This document shows positions 16,554 to 24,473 of a stretch of 33,877 nucleotides of DNA, in pieces. Within the stretch, counting starts at the first letter, position 1. Each line of letters opens with the position of its first letter. Both the position numbers and the translations under genes were made by a program. Location of the stretch: contig JAJTCK010000032.1 of NCBI GenBank assembly GCA_021323175.1, positions 1-33,877 on the forward strand, written 5' to 3'. The notes under the pieces are model-generated. The model was not told where the DNA came from and did no database searches. It saw only the letters and a program-made list of their open reading frames with translations. The DNA comes from Solirubrobacterales bacterium (GTDB taxonomy: Bacteria; Actinomycetota; Thermoleophilia; Solirubrobacterales; 70-9).

Positions 16554-17801
16554 ATGACAACTCCAAAGGAAACCCAAGAGAAGGACCCGCCCCGCCGCCG
16601 CCTGCTCCGCTCGCATGACGAGCGGATGCTGACCGGCGTCGCGGGCGGCACAGCGCAGTACCTCGGAGTCGATCCGACCTTCGTCCGCCTCGGCTTTGCC
16701 GCGGCGACCCTGTTCGGCGGCTTCGGCCTCCTCGCCTACCTGGTGATGGCGGTCGTCGTTCCCGAGGACGCCGGCGACGGCGTTCCCGCGACCGGCCGAC
16801 CCCCAACCTGGGCGATCGTCCTGCTTGCCCTGGCGGCCCTCGTGATCCTGCCCGGCCCGTTCTTCGGGTGGGGCGACGGCATCTGGTTCCTGGGCTTCGG
16901 CACCTTCTGGCTGGTGGCGCTGGTGGTCGCCGGCGCGCTCGCATACCGCGCGTGGCGGGGCGAGTGGCCGGGACGCGGCGGCGACGCCGCGGTAAGGGCC
17001 GGTTCCGGCGCCGGAAAGGGCGCCGAGGGCGCCGCCCCCGGCTCGGCGAGCGAGGCGGACACCGTCGTGCAGGCGGATGCCGGCGAAGGGACCGGACAGC
17101 GGCTGTTGCGCCTGTTGGCGATCGGCTTGCTGGCGATCTGCGCACTCTGTGCGGCGATCTCGGTCGGCGCGCTGGGCGCGTTTGCCGCCGCCACGGGCAA
17201 CGGCGAGATCGTCGCCGGCGTCGTGATCGCGCTCGGGATCGCGCTCGCGGGGATGGCGGTGATCGGCGAAGGGTTCCGCCGCAGCGCTCCATGGTTGCTG
17301 GGGCTCGCGCTGATCCTCGCGCTCCCGGCCGGCGCTGTTGCGGCCGCCGACGTCCGCTTCGACGGCGGAATCGGCGAGAGGACCTACACGCCGGTCTCGG
17401 TGACCGACATCCCCGAGGACGGTTACGAGCTCGGCGTGGGCCAGATGAAGATCGACCTGCGCCAGCTGGACATGGAGAAGGGGGAGGTCGTCGAGCTGCC
17501 GGCCGAAATCGGCCTGGGGCAGCTGGTGGTCTCGGTCCCCTCCGACGTGTGCGTGACGGGTTCGGCCGAAGCCAAGGGCGGCGACCTCCTCGTCAGGGGC
17601 GTCTCGAACTCCGGGGCGAGCCCCGAGTTCGACCGGGGCGTCGCTCCGGCTTCGGAGCTGCCGCGGGTCGACCTGGACGTGGAGCTCCAGTTCGGACAGC
17701 TGGTGGTCACTGATCGTGGCCCTGAGGAGTACGACGGCCGTGACCACGACGGAGACTCGCCCGACGAGCTGGCGCCACAGCCGGAGGCGTGCCTGGGATG
17801 A
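16554..17801 (+). CDS. PspC domain protein with LiaF-like C-terminal domain
   Basis: The product has 415 residues. The N-terminal PspC domain (about 18-72) reads LRSHDERMLTGVAGGTAQYL, then GVDPTFVRLGFAAATL and the hydrophobic span LLAYLVMAVVVPE. Several further helices follow to about residue 265. The soluble C-terminal part (about 285-390: YELGVGQMKIDLRQLDM, ELPAEIGLGQLVVSVPSDV) has the repeated beta-strand pattern of the LiaF/YvqF-like (toastrack) domain. Such proteins sense envelope stress and inhibit or modulate a partner histidine kinase. Here the kinase and regulator follow directly. The start has no clear ribosome binding site, so leaderless translation is possible. The stop overlaps the next gene's ATG by four bases. 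Confidence 0.87.
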   Translation: MTTPKETQEKDPPRRRLLRSHDERMLTGVAGGTAQYLGVDPTFVRLGFAAATLFGGFGLLAYLVMAVVVPEDAGDGVPATGRPPTWAIVLLALAALVILPGPFFGWGDGIWFLGFGTFWLVALVVAGALAYRAWRGEWPGRGGDAAVRAGSGAGKGAEGAAPGSASEADTVVQADAGEGTGQRLLRLLAIGLLAICALCAAISVGALGAFAAATGNGEIVAGVVIALGIALAGMAVIGEGFRRSAPWLLGLALILALPAGAVAAADVRFDGGIGERTYTPVSVTDIPEDGYELGVGQMKIDLRQLDMEKGEVVELPAEIGLGQLVVSVPSDVCVTGSAEAKGGDLLVRGVSNSGASPEFDRGVAPASELPRVDLDVELQFGQLVVTDRGPEEYDGRDHDGDSPDELAPQPEACLG

Positions 17802-17977
17802 GCGCCCGGCGGGCCTACTCGCTCGGCGCCGGCGTTGCCGTGACGGTGCTCGGGGTCGTCCTGCTCCTGTTCGAGGAGGGCACCCTGAGCATCGACGGCG
17901 GCTGGCTCGCGGCGGTGCTGGCCGCGCTGGCCGGGGCCGCGCTGGTCTCCAGCGGGCTGGGGGAGCGAGAGCCCTGA
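17798..17977 (+). CDS. Small two-helix membrane protein in the PspC operon
   Basis: The product has 59 residues: MSARRAYSLGAGVAVTVLG, a hydrophobic helix, a short loop with EEGTLSIDGGW, a second hydrophobic helix rich in Ala/Leu and a C-terminal SGLGEREP. The ATG at 17798 overlaps the preceding stop (ATGA), and its own TGA at 17975-17977 overlaps the apparent CTG start of the kinase. It resembles the small two-helix LiaI-like accessory proteins of envelope-stress operons in size and layout. That relation is inference, as no diagnostic motif is visible. Confidence 0.75.
   Translation: MSARRAYSLGAGVAVTVLGVVLLLFEEGTLSIDGGWLAAVLAALAGAALVSSGLGEREP
17959..17965 (+). promoter_or_regulatory. Ribosome binding site supporting a CTG start for the histidine kinase
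   Basis: The run GGGGGAG ends 8 bases before CTG at 17974, a normal Shine-Dalgarno spacing. It favours initiation at CTG, since no ATG, GTG or TTG in this frame lies between here and the start of the PspC domain. Confidence 0.5.
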
Positions 17978-19269
17978 CGCCCGGGACGCGCAACCGCCTG
18001 GCTCGCGACCCCGCCGAGGGAATGCTCGGCGGGGTCTGCGCAGGTCTGGCACGCCGCTTCGACGTGGACGTGCTGGCCTTCCGGGTCGGGGCCGTAGTGC
18101 TCGCGATCGGGACAAGCGGGCTCGCCGCTCTGGCATACCTGGTGGCCTGGGGGCTCCTGCCCTCCACGGGCTCCCGCCTCGAACCGGCGTCCCGCCGCAG
18201 GCGTGGCCGGGCCGGCAGCTGGCGAATCGCCTTCGGAATCGCTCTGCTCGCGCTGAGCGTCCTGCTCGCATTCCGGGCAGTCGGCGTGTGGTGGAGCGAC
18301 GCCCTGGTCTGGCCGCTCATCCTGGCGAGCTTCGGGGTCGCGCTGCTGTGGGGGCTCACGCGTCCGAGCGGCGCGGAGGAGGAAGACGGAGCCGCGGTGG
18401 AGCGCGGCCCCCGCCCGCGCGACACGGCGGGCGGGCGGAGCGAACCGGGCACCGGCGCCCAGGGGTTCCTCGCCGTCCCGGACGGGGGGAGCGCCCGCGA
18501 GGCTGCGCTGCGCTTCTCCCGGGCTGGGTTCGGCGTCGCGCTCGTGCTGGCCGCCGCCCTGCTGTTCCTGTGGGCCAACGGCGTGCTGTCCGCAGCCGGT
18601 GACGCCGCGCTGGCCGCGCTCGTGGTCGGGATCGCCCTGGCGCTGATCGGCCTGCCGTTCTGGTGGGGGCTCGTGCGCAGGCTGACCACCGAGCGGGAGG
18701 CCCGAATCCGCTCCCAGGAGCGCGCCGAGGTCGCTGCGCACCTGCACGACTCGGTCCTGCAGACACTCGCCCTCGTCCAGCGCCGGTCGGATGACCCGGC
18801 CGAGGTTGCGAAGCTGGCCCGCAGGCAGGAGCGCGAGCTGCGGTCGTGGCTGGCCGGGTCTGACCGCGCCCGACCCAACGAGCGCCTGGCCGACGCCCTG
18901 AGAGGCGTGGCGACCGAGGTCGAAGATGCCCACGGTGCGATCGTCGAAGCGGTGGTGGTCGGCGACGCCGCCCTGGACCCGGCCTACTCCGCCCTGGTCG
19001 CCGCCACCCGGGAGGCCCTGACGAACGCCGCCAAGTTCGCGGCCGACGGCGGCCCGGTCCGGCTCTACGCCGAGATCGGCGAGGACGCCGCGAGCGTCTG
19101 GGTGGATGACCGCGGCCCCGGCTTCGACCCGGCCTCCATCCCGCCCGACCGCCGCGGCGTGCGCGAGTCGATAATCGGCCGCATGGAGCGACACGGCGGA
19201 TCGGCGGAGTTCCGCCGCGGCCCGGACGGCGGCACAGAAGTCGAGCTGGCGGTCGAGGGCACCACGTGA
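17974..19269 (+). CDS. PspC-fused sensor histidine kinase (HisKA_3 type)
   Basis: The product has about 431 residues if translation starts at CTG 17974, which overlaps the previous stop (CTGA) behind a GGGGGAG site. The first in-frame ATG (18022) would cut off the start of the PspC domain, which reads NRLARDPAEGMLGGVCAGLA then RRFDVDVLAFRVGAVVLA. Four or so membrane helices follow. The cytosolic part has the dimerisation/phosphoacceptor helix AEVAAHLHDSVLQTLALVQ, with His258 as the probable phosphorylation site, and an HATPase_c domain with EALTNAAKFA (N box) and VDDRGPGFD (G1 box). It is a NarL/DesK-type kinase that most likely phosphorylates the adjacent regulator in response to membrane or envelope stress. 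The GTG of the regulator overlaps its stop. Confidence 0.88.
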   Translation: MTPGTRNRLARDPAEGMLGGVCAGLARRFDVDVLAFRVGAVVLAIGTSGLAALAYLVAWGLLPSTGSRLEPASRRRRGRAGSWRIAFGIALLALSVLLAFRAVGVWWSDALVWPLILASFGVALLWGLTRPSGAEEEDGAAVERGPRPRDTAGGRSEPGTGAQGFLAVPDGGSAREAALRFSRAGFGVALVLAAALLFLWANGVLSAAGDAALAALVVGIALALIGLPFWWGLVRRLTTEREARIRSQERAEVAAHLHDSVLQTLALVQRRSDDPAEVAKLARRQERELRSWLAGSDRARPNERLADALRGVATEVEDAHGAIVEAVVVGDAALDPAYSALVAATREALTNAAKFAADGGPVRLYAEIGEDAASVWVDDRGPGFDPASIPPDRRGVRESIIGRMERHGGSAEFRRGPDGGTEVELAVEGTT

Positions 19270-19949
19270 GCCCGCAGCGCCCCAGCGGCGCCCCACCCCC
19301 CGGCTCGGAGCCGCCGAGCGTCGTCATCGTCGACGACCACGCACTCTTCCGCGCCGGGGTCAGAGCCGAGCTGGGCGAGATGGTCCGGGTCCTGGGCGAC
19401 GCCGAGACCGTCGAGGACGCCGTCCGGGCGATCGTCGATCTGGAGCCAGACGTCGTGCTGCTCGACGTGCACATGCCGGGCGGCGGCGGAGTCGAGGTGA
19501 TCTCTCAGGTCGCGAAGTCCCGCCCGCAGCAGCGCTTCCTGGCCCTGTCGGTCAGCGACGACGCCGAGGACGTGATCGCGGTGGTCCGCGCCGGCGCCCG
19601 CGGCTACGTGACCAAGACGATCACCGGCCCCGACCTGGCTGACGCTGTGGGGCGCGTCCGCGAGGGCGACGCGGTCTTCTCGCCGCGGCTGGCGGGGTTC
19701 GTGCTGGACGCCTTCGCCGGTGAGATCCCCGCCGAGGAGGTCGACCCCGAGCTCGACCAATTGACCCCGCGCGAGCGAGAGGTCCTGCGCCACATCGCGC
19801 GCGGCTACATGTACAAGGAGATCGCGCTGAAGCTGAGCATCTCGGTGAAGACCGTCGAGGCGCACGTCAGCTCGGTCCTGCGCAAGCTCCAGCTCTCGAG
19901 CCGCCACGAGCTGAGCCGCTGGGCGGTCACCCGCAGGCTGGTGGACTGA
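19266..19949 (+). CDS. NarL/LuxR-family response regulator
   Basis: The product has 227 residues from GTG at 19266, overlapping the kinase stop by four bases (GTGA). The receiver domain begins VVIVDDHALFRAGVRAEL (acidic pocket DD), has the phosphoacceptor Asp67 in VVLLDVHMPGGGG, and the conserved Thr/Ser (LALSVSDDAED) and Lys (GYVTKTI) positions. The C-terminal LuxR-type helix-turn-helix is clear: LTPREREVLRHIARGYMYKE, then IALKLSISVKTVEAHVSSVL. It is the transcription factor partner of the PspC-fused kinase and probably controls its own operon among others. Confidence 0.95.
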   Translation: MSPQRPSGAPPPGSEPPSVVIVDDHALFRAGVRAELGEMVRVLGDAETVEDAVRAIVDLEPDVVLLDVHMPGGGGVEVISQVAKSRPQQRFLALSVSDDAEDVIAVVRAGARGYVTKTITGPDLADAVGRVREGDAVFSPRLAGFVLDAFAGEIPAEEVDPELDQLTPREREVLRHIARGYMYKEIALKLSISVKTVEAHVSSVLRKLQLSSRHELSRWAVTRRLVD

Positions 19950-19982
19950 GCGCGGTTGCCGGGGGGTCACCCCGCGCGCCAT

Positions 19983-20011
19983 GACTTTGTCGGCCCATAC
20001 GCGACAAAGTC
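19983..20011. terminator. Hairpin between convergent genes (possible bidirectional terminator)
   Basis: The perfect 10-bp inverted repeat GACTTTGTCG (19983-19992) and CGACAAAGTC (20002-20011) has a 9-base loop, extendable by one G-U and one A-U pair. It sits in the 88-base gap between the convergent regulator and HAD genes. There is no T-run on either side, so it is not a classical intrinsic terminator. It is AT-richer than its surroundings, which makes the symmetry stand out; an operator is the alternative. Confidence 0.5.
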
Positions 20012-20037
20012 GTGCCGCAGCCGGGATCCGCCCCCCG

Positions 20038-20724
20038 TCAGCCGGAGAGCAGCGGCAGCCCCTGCTCGAGGGTTGTGATCGCGGCGTCCGCGCCCGCCAC
20101 CCGCAGCTCGTCCACGGAGTACTTGCCCGTCGCCACCCCGGTCACGCGGATGCCGGCGAAGTGGCCGGCTTCCACGTCGCGCGGCGTGTCGCCGACCGAG
20201 AAGCAGAGCGCCGGATCGAGGTCGTGTCCCATGACCACGCTGCCCCGCTCCAGCGACTTCTTCGTCAGCTCGCCGCGGTCCGGCGAGTCCGAGCCGTATC
20301 CCCCGAACGAGAAGAAGCGGTTCAGGTTGGCCCGGGAGAGCTTGATGTGGGCGGCGGCCTCCACGTTGCCGGTGACCAGCCCGAGCAGGACGCCCTGGTC
20401 GATCAGCCGGTCCAGCAGCGCCTCGACTCCGGGCATCACCCGGTAGCCGTCAGAGGTCTCTACCTCCTCGGGGAGGTACTTCAGCCGCTTGGCCATCAGC
20501 GCGGCCATCTCGTCGTCGCCGGGCTCTCGCCCGATCACGGCCTCGAAGGCCTGGCGCCCGACAGCCGGATCCGGTACTCCCTTGCCCGTGACCTTGGAGA
20601 TCTCCACATCCACGCCGTGGAGCTCCTCGAATGCGCGGTGCCAGGCGCGGTCGCTCGAGCCCCCGCTTTCGATCAGCGTGCCGTCGATATCGAACAGGAT
20701 CGCCTGTGTCCGCGCTGAGGCCAT
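20038..20724 (-). CDS. HAD-superfamily phosphatase (phosphoglycolate phosphatase-like)
   Basis: The product has 228 residues. HAD motif I is LFDIDGTLIESGG with nucleophile Asp12 and acid/base Asp14. Motif II is in LLGLVTGN, motif III is the Lys in the ELTKKSLERG region, and motif IV is SVGDTPRDVEAG. An alpha-helical cap (about 20-90) makes it a subfamily I enzyme similar to phosphoglycolate phosphatase or beta-phosphoglucomutase-type hydrolases. Its place at the end of the tkt-tal-pgi operon suggests a sugar-phosphate or 2-phosphoglycolate substrate, but specificity cannot be read from sequence. It starts 27 bases after the 71-residue protein. Confidence 0.88.
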   Translation of the reverse strand: MASARTQAILFDIDGTLIESGGSSDRAWHRAFEELHGVDVEISKVTGKGVPDPAVGRQAFEAVIGREPGDDEMAALMAKRLKYLPEEVETSDGYRVMPGVEALLDRLIDQGVLLGLVTGNVEAAAHIKLSRANLNRFFSFGGYGSDSPDRGELTKKSLERGSVVMGHDLDPALCFSVGDTPRDVEAGHFAGIRVTGVATGKYSVDELRVAGADAAITTLEQGLPLLSG

Positions 20725-20751
20725 CGACCGATCGCGTGGCCGGCGACGGCG

Positions 20752-20967
20752 CTAGCGGACCTCGCCCTCGGCGCGCGGTGTGATGCGGAAGATGGAGACG
20801 ACCTCGGCCTGGTGGGCCTCGGGGTGGGCGACGTAGGCGCTCGGGCCGCCGCCGAACCAGCCGGCGGCCTCGTTGTCGCCGACGAAGAGGCCGGGATGGT
20901 GCCTGCCGTCGCCGTCCTCCACCCAGACAAGATCCCCCTCCTTGAATCCATGCGGAGCCTCGGTCAC
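20752..20967 (-). CDS. Hypothetical 71-residue protein
   Basis: The product starts from GTG at 20967, overlapping the stop of the alpha/beta hydrolase by four bases (GTGA), and ends with EGEVR at 20752. The sequence is acidic and aromatic, with FKEGDLVWVEDGDGRHHPGL and then GDNEAAGWFGGGPSAYV, suggesting a small SH3-like beta-barrel (the KEGDLVWV...G pattern is common in such folds). I do not recognise a family. Its position in the sugar-phosphate operon is the only functional clue. Confidence 0.7.
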   Translation of the reverse strand: MTEAPHGFKEGDLVWVEDGDGRHHPGLFVGDNEAAGWFGGGPSAYVAHPEAHQAEVVSIFRITPRAEGEVR

Positions 20968-21673
20968 GGATCCCTCCCCAGGAAGCCCAGGACCTCCTCG
21001 GCGAACAGCTCCGTCGCGGTGTCCATCGCGGCGTGTCCCTGCCCTTGCATGACGACCACGCGACAGTCAGGGAGCGCCTCGGCCACGGCCTCGGCGGCCG
21101 CCTTGAAGGCGGGCGGGCTGTCCCCGCCCCGCAGGAACAACGTCGGCGTCCCCAGGTCTTTGAAGCGATCCGGAGCGAACTCGTATGCGCTGCTCGCTTG
21201 CTCCTCGCGGGGAATCGTGTGGGCCACGGCGATGCGGGACTCCCATGGCGGCAGGGTTCGCAGCAGCTCGACCTGCGATCGACGACCTCTGGAGACGACT
21301 GCAGGAATCCCATTGGCGGCTCGTAGACGATGAGCTTCCGGATGCCGTCGGTTTGCAGGGCCGCCTCGAGGGCACAGATCCCGCCATAGGAGTGGCCAAG
21401 CACGTCCACGTCTTCCCCCGCCGCCTCGACGACCGCGGCAAGGTCCTCGTACTCGCGCTCGATGGCGTATTCGTCGGCGTCTCCACTCTGCCCATGGCCG
21501 CGCCGGTCGACGGCCAGGACCGTGAAGCGCTGATCCAGCGCCGGCAGGACCGGGGCCCACCGACTGTGGTCGGCGGCGGTGCCATGGAGCAAGACCAGCG
21601 GCGGTCCCTCGCCAGTTCGCCAGACGGCGATCGGGGTGCCGTCCTGGGAGAGGATCTTCTCGGGCCCGCCCAT
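20964..21673 (-). pseudogene. Alpha/beta hydrolase with an internal out-of-frame deletion
   Basis: Two minus-strand frames make up one alpha/beta hydrolase. The first (from ATG 21673) has GEGPPLVLLHGTAADHSRWA with the oxyanion HG motif, the nucleophile elbow GHSYGG, and VYEPPMGFLQSSPEVVDR. The second continues QVELLRTLPPWESRIAVAHT, PTLFLRGGDSPPAFKAAAEA and the catalytic-His end GQGHAAMD, stopping at 20964. The switch is at about 21275-21277. Besides the frame change, the combined length of about 235 residues and the abrupt joint suggest roughly 20-25 residues of the lid region are missing, so this looks like a deletion rather than a one-base error. The nucleophile Ser and catalytic His are on opposite sides of the break, so no active enzyme is expected. 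The ATG overlaps the pgi stop (TGATG). Confidence 0.75.
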
Positions 21674-23370
21674 CAGCCGGCCCTGTTCGTCCGGTAGCGG
21701 CGGATGAGCGCATTCGTGGAGCTGTCGTGCGCGAGCACCGGCTCATCAGGTGCCGTCAGCTCGGGGATGATCCGCTTCGCGAGCACCTTCCCCAGCTCGA
21801 CCCCCCACTGGTCGAACGAGTCGATGTCCCAGATCGCGCCCTGGGTGAAGACGCTGTGCTCGTAGAGCGCGACGAGCGACCCGAGCGTGCGGGGCGAGAG
21901 TCGCTCGGCGAGGATCACAGACGAGGGCCGGTTTCCCTCCATCACGCGGTGCGGCACGACGTCGTCGGATGTCCCCTCCGCACGCACCTCCTCGGGCGTC
22001 TTGCCGAACGCCAGCGCCTCGGGCTGGGCGAGCACGTTCGAGAAGAGCAGGTCGTGGTGGGCGGCCCCGTCGCCCGCGGGCAGCGGGTTCAGCGAACGGT
22101 GAAAGCCTATGAAGTCGCACGGGATCAGGCGGGTGCCCTGGTGGATCAGCTGGTAGAAGGAGTGCTGGCCGTTGGTTCCGGGCTCACCCCAGAAGACTGC
22201 GCCGGTGTCGTAGTCCACCCGCGCGCCGGCGAGGGTCACGTGCTTGCCGTTCGACTCCATCGTCAGCTGCTGCAGGTAGGCCGGGAAGCGGTGCAGGTAC
22301 TGGTCGTAGGGCAGCACGGCGACGGTCTGGGCGCCGAAGAAGTCGGCGTACCAGACCGCCAGGAGCCCCATCAGGGCGGGCAGGTTCGACTCGAGCGGCG
22401 CCTCCCTGAAGTGCTCGTCGACGGTGTGGAAACCGGCGAGCATCTCGGCGAACTGCTCCGGCCCGATGGCGATCATCGTCGACAGGCCGATCGCCGAGTC
22501 CATCGAGTAGCGGCCACCCACCCACTCCCAGAAGCCGAACATGTTGGCGGTGTCGATCCCGAACCTCGACACCTCCTCGGCGTTCGTGGAAACCGCCACG
22601 AAATGCTTAGCGACCGCAGCCTCGTCGCCGAGGTTCGCGAGCGCCCACGCGCGGGCCGTACGGGCGTTGGTCATCGTTTCGAGCGTCGTGAACGTCTTCG
22701 AGGAGATGATGAACAGGGTCTCCTCGGGGTCCAGGTCGCGCGTCTTCTCGGCGAAGTCGGTGCCGTCCACGTTGGAGACGAACCGGAAGGTCAAGTCGCG
22801 GCGGCTGTAGTGCCGCAGCGCCTCATAGGCCATCACGGGCCCCAGGTCCGACCCCCCGATGCCGATGTTGATCACGTTGCGGATCGTCTTGCCGGTGTGC
22901 CCCTTCCACTCGCCGTCCAAAATTCGGCTCGAGAAGTCCGACATCCGGTCGAGCACCTCGTGGACCTGCTGGACGACGTCCTCCCCGTCGACGATGAGCG
23001 AGCGGTCCCTCGGCATCCGCAGCGCGACGTGAAGCACGGCGCGGTCCTCGCTGACATTGATGTGCTCGCCGGCGAACATCGCGTCGCGCCGCCTCTCGAC
23101 CCCGCATTCCCCGGCGAGATCGAGCAGCAGGCCCATGGTCTCGTCGGTCACCCGGTGCTTCGAATAGTCCAGGAAGAGCCCGGCCCCCTCGGCGACCAGC
23201 CGCTCGCCCCGGTCCGGGTTCTGGGCGAACAGCTCGCGTATGTGCCACGGCTGGATTTCGGCGTAGTGCTTCTCGAGCGTCTTCCAGGCCCTGCTGCTGC
23301 GCAATCTCGGCGCGGCGTCTCCCACGAACGGGAGCTTATGGGCCTGAGTGCGGAGGGCTACTTCCCGCAC
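21673..23370 (-). CDS. pgi: Glucose-6-phosphate isomerase
   Basis: The product has about 565 residues from GTG 23370, 17 bases after the tal stop. The frame is open further upstream, but that part is the Arg-rich shadow of tal. Pgi signatures are [20 protein letters not shown], the phosphate-binding [28 protein letters not shown] and [18 protein letters not shown]. The length matches the E. coli type (549). The enzyme interconverts glucose 6-phosphate and fructose 6-phosphate in the cytosol, which lets transketolase/transaldolase products be recycled to zwf. Its stop overlaps the start of the alpha/beta hydrolase by one base. An alternative downstream start near the TQAHKLPF segment is possible. 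Confidence 0.95.
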   Translation of the reverse strand: MREVALRTQAHKLPFVGDAAPRLRSSRAWKTLEKHYAEIQPWHIRELFAQNPDRGERLVAEGAGLFLDYSKHRVTDETMGLLLDLAGECGVERRRDAMFAGEHINVSEDRAVLHVALRMPRDRSLIVDGEDVVQQVHEVLDRMSDFSSRILDGEWKGHTGKTIRNVINIGIGGSDLGPVMAYEALRHYSRRDLTFRFVSNVDGTDFAEKTRDLDPEETLFIISSKTFTTLETMTNARTARAWALANLGDEAAVAKHFVAVSTNAEEVSRFGIDTANMFGFWEWVGGRYSMDSAIGLSTMIAIGPEQFAEMLAGFHTVDEHFREAPLESNLPALMGLLAVWYADFFGAQTVAVLPYDQYLHRFPAYLQQLTMESNGKHVTLAGARVDYDTGAVFWGEPGTNGQHSFYQLIHQGTRLIPCDFIGFHRSLNPLPAGDGAAHHDLLFSNVLAQPEALAFGKTPEEVRAEGTSDDVVPHRVMEGNRPSSVILAERLSPRTLGSLVALYEHSVFTQGAIWDIDSFDQWGVELGKVLAKRIIPELTAPDEPVLAHDSSTNALIRRYRTNRAG

Positions 23371-23387
23371 GCGCTTCTTGCGCGGGT

Positions 23388-24473
23388 CTAGCTCTTCCCG
23401 GCGAGCCTCTCCGCCTCGGAGGAGATCGAGCTGATCATGTCCTCCCAGGACTTCCCGAAGGCGTCGGCGCCCTCCTTCTGCAGGCGCTCGGCGAGCGCTG
23501 CGACGTCGATCCCCGCCTTCTCGAACTCCGCCAGGACCTCGTCGGCATCGCCGCCGTTCGGGAGAAGGGGGTCGCCGACCTCGCCGTGGTCCGCGAAGGC
23601 GAGCAGCGTGTCCTCGGGCATCGTGTTGACGGTGTCCGGGGCGGCGAAGGCCTCGATGTAGAGCGTGTCCGATGCCTCGGGGTCCTTCGTCCCGGTTGAC
23701 GCCCACAGCAGCCGCTGCGGCCGGGCGCCCTGGTTCTCGAGCTTCTGCATCCGCGGCGAGGCGAGCATCTCGACGTAGTTCGCGTAGGCCTTCTTGCCGA
23801 CCGCGATCCCGAGCCGGTTCTTCAGCTCTAGCGGGACCTCGTCGGCGACCGCGACGTCCCAGCGGCTCATGAAGATGGACGCGACCGAGCGTACATCCGG
23901 GTTCAGTCCGTCGGCGATTCGGCGCTCGATGCCCTTCATGTAGGCGTCGGCCGCCGCCAGGTGGTCCTCGCTGTCGAAGAGCAGCGTCACGTTGATTGGG
24001 ACGCCCGCGTAGATGGATTCCTCGATCGCCGGGAGTCCCTGGGGCGTGCCCGGGATCTTGATGAAGATGTTGCCGCGCTCACCCCGGGCGTGGAGCTCCG
24101 CGGCCTGCCTGATCGTCGACTCGGTGTCATAGGCGAGCTTCGGCGAGACCTCCAGCGAGACGAAGCCGTCGACCGTGTCGGTGCGCTCGTGGACGTCCCG
24201 GAAGAGGTCCGCGGCGCGGCGCAGGTCCGAGATCGCTAGCTCGAAGAAGAGCGGCTCAGGCTCCAGGCCCTGCTCGCGGAGCTCCGCGATCTGGTCGTCG
24301 TAGTCGTCGCTGCCGTTGACGGCCTTGTCGAAGATGGTCGGATTGGAGGTCAGCCCGGTGACGTCCAGGTCGCGGATGTACCCCTCCAGCGTCCCGTCGT
24401 CCAGGATCCCGCGGGTGATGTAGTCGAGCCACAGGCTCTGGCCCAGATCGTGGAGCTGCTTGGTGGGCTTCAT
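23388..24473 (-). CDS. tal: Transaldolase
   Basis: The product has 361 residues from ATG 24473 ([20 protein letters not shown]). This is the longer actinobacterial/cyanobacterial transaldolase type. [14 protein letters not shown] is the N-terminal signature. The Schiff-base lysine is in [20 protein letters not shown], and the substrate loop is [22 protein letters not shown] near the C-terminal third is also typical. It transfers a dihydroxyacetone unit between fructose 6-phosphate and erythrose 4-phosphate in the non-oxidative pentose phosphate pathway. It is translationally coupled to tkt (ATGA overlap) and has a strong AAGGAGG site inside the tkt 3' end. Confidence 0.96.
   Translation of the reverse strand: MKPTKQLHDLGQSLWLDYITRGILDDGTLEGYIRDLDVTGLTSNPTIFDKAVNGSDDYDDQIAELREQGLEPEPLFFELAISDLRRAADLFRDVHERTDTVDGFVSLEVSPKLAYDTESTIRQAAELHARGERGNIFIKIPGTPQGLPAIEESIYAGVPINVTLLFDSEDHLAAADAYMKGIERRIADGLNPDVRSVASIFMSRWDVAVADEVPLELKNRLGIAVGKKAYANYVEMLASPRMQKLENQGARPQRLLWASTGTKDPEASDTLYIEAFAAPDTVNTMPEDTLLAFADHGEVGDPLLPNGGDADEVLAEFEKAGIDVAALAERLQKEGADAFGKSWEDMISSISSEAERLAGKS

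Noticed and set aside
15636-18878. 1080-residue minus-strand frame spanning the cydA/pspC region
   Set aside because: It runs opposite the pspC operon and out of frame through cydA, with Arg/Ser/Pro-rich content and no domain.
21673-23706. Longer pgi reading frame starting at 23706 and overlapping tal by 300 bases
   Set aside because: The extra N-terminal 112 residues are Arg/Gly-rich shadow sequence of tal; Pgi-like sequence only begins close to the GTG at 23370.
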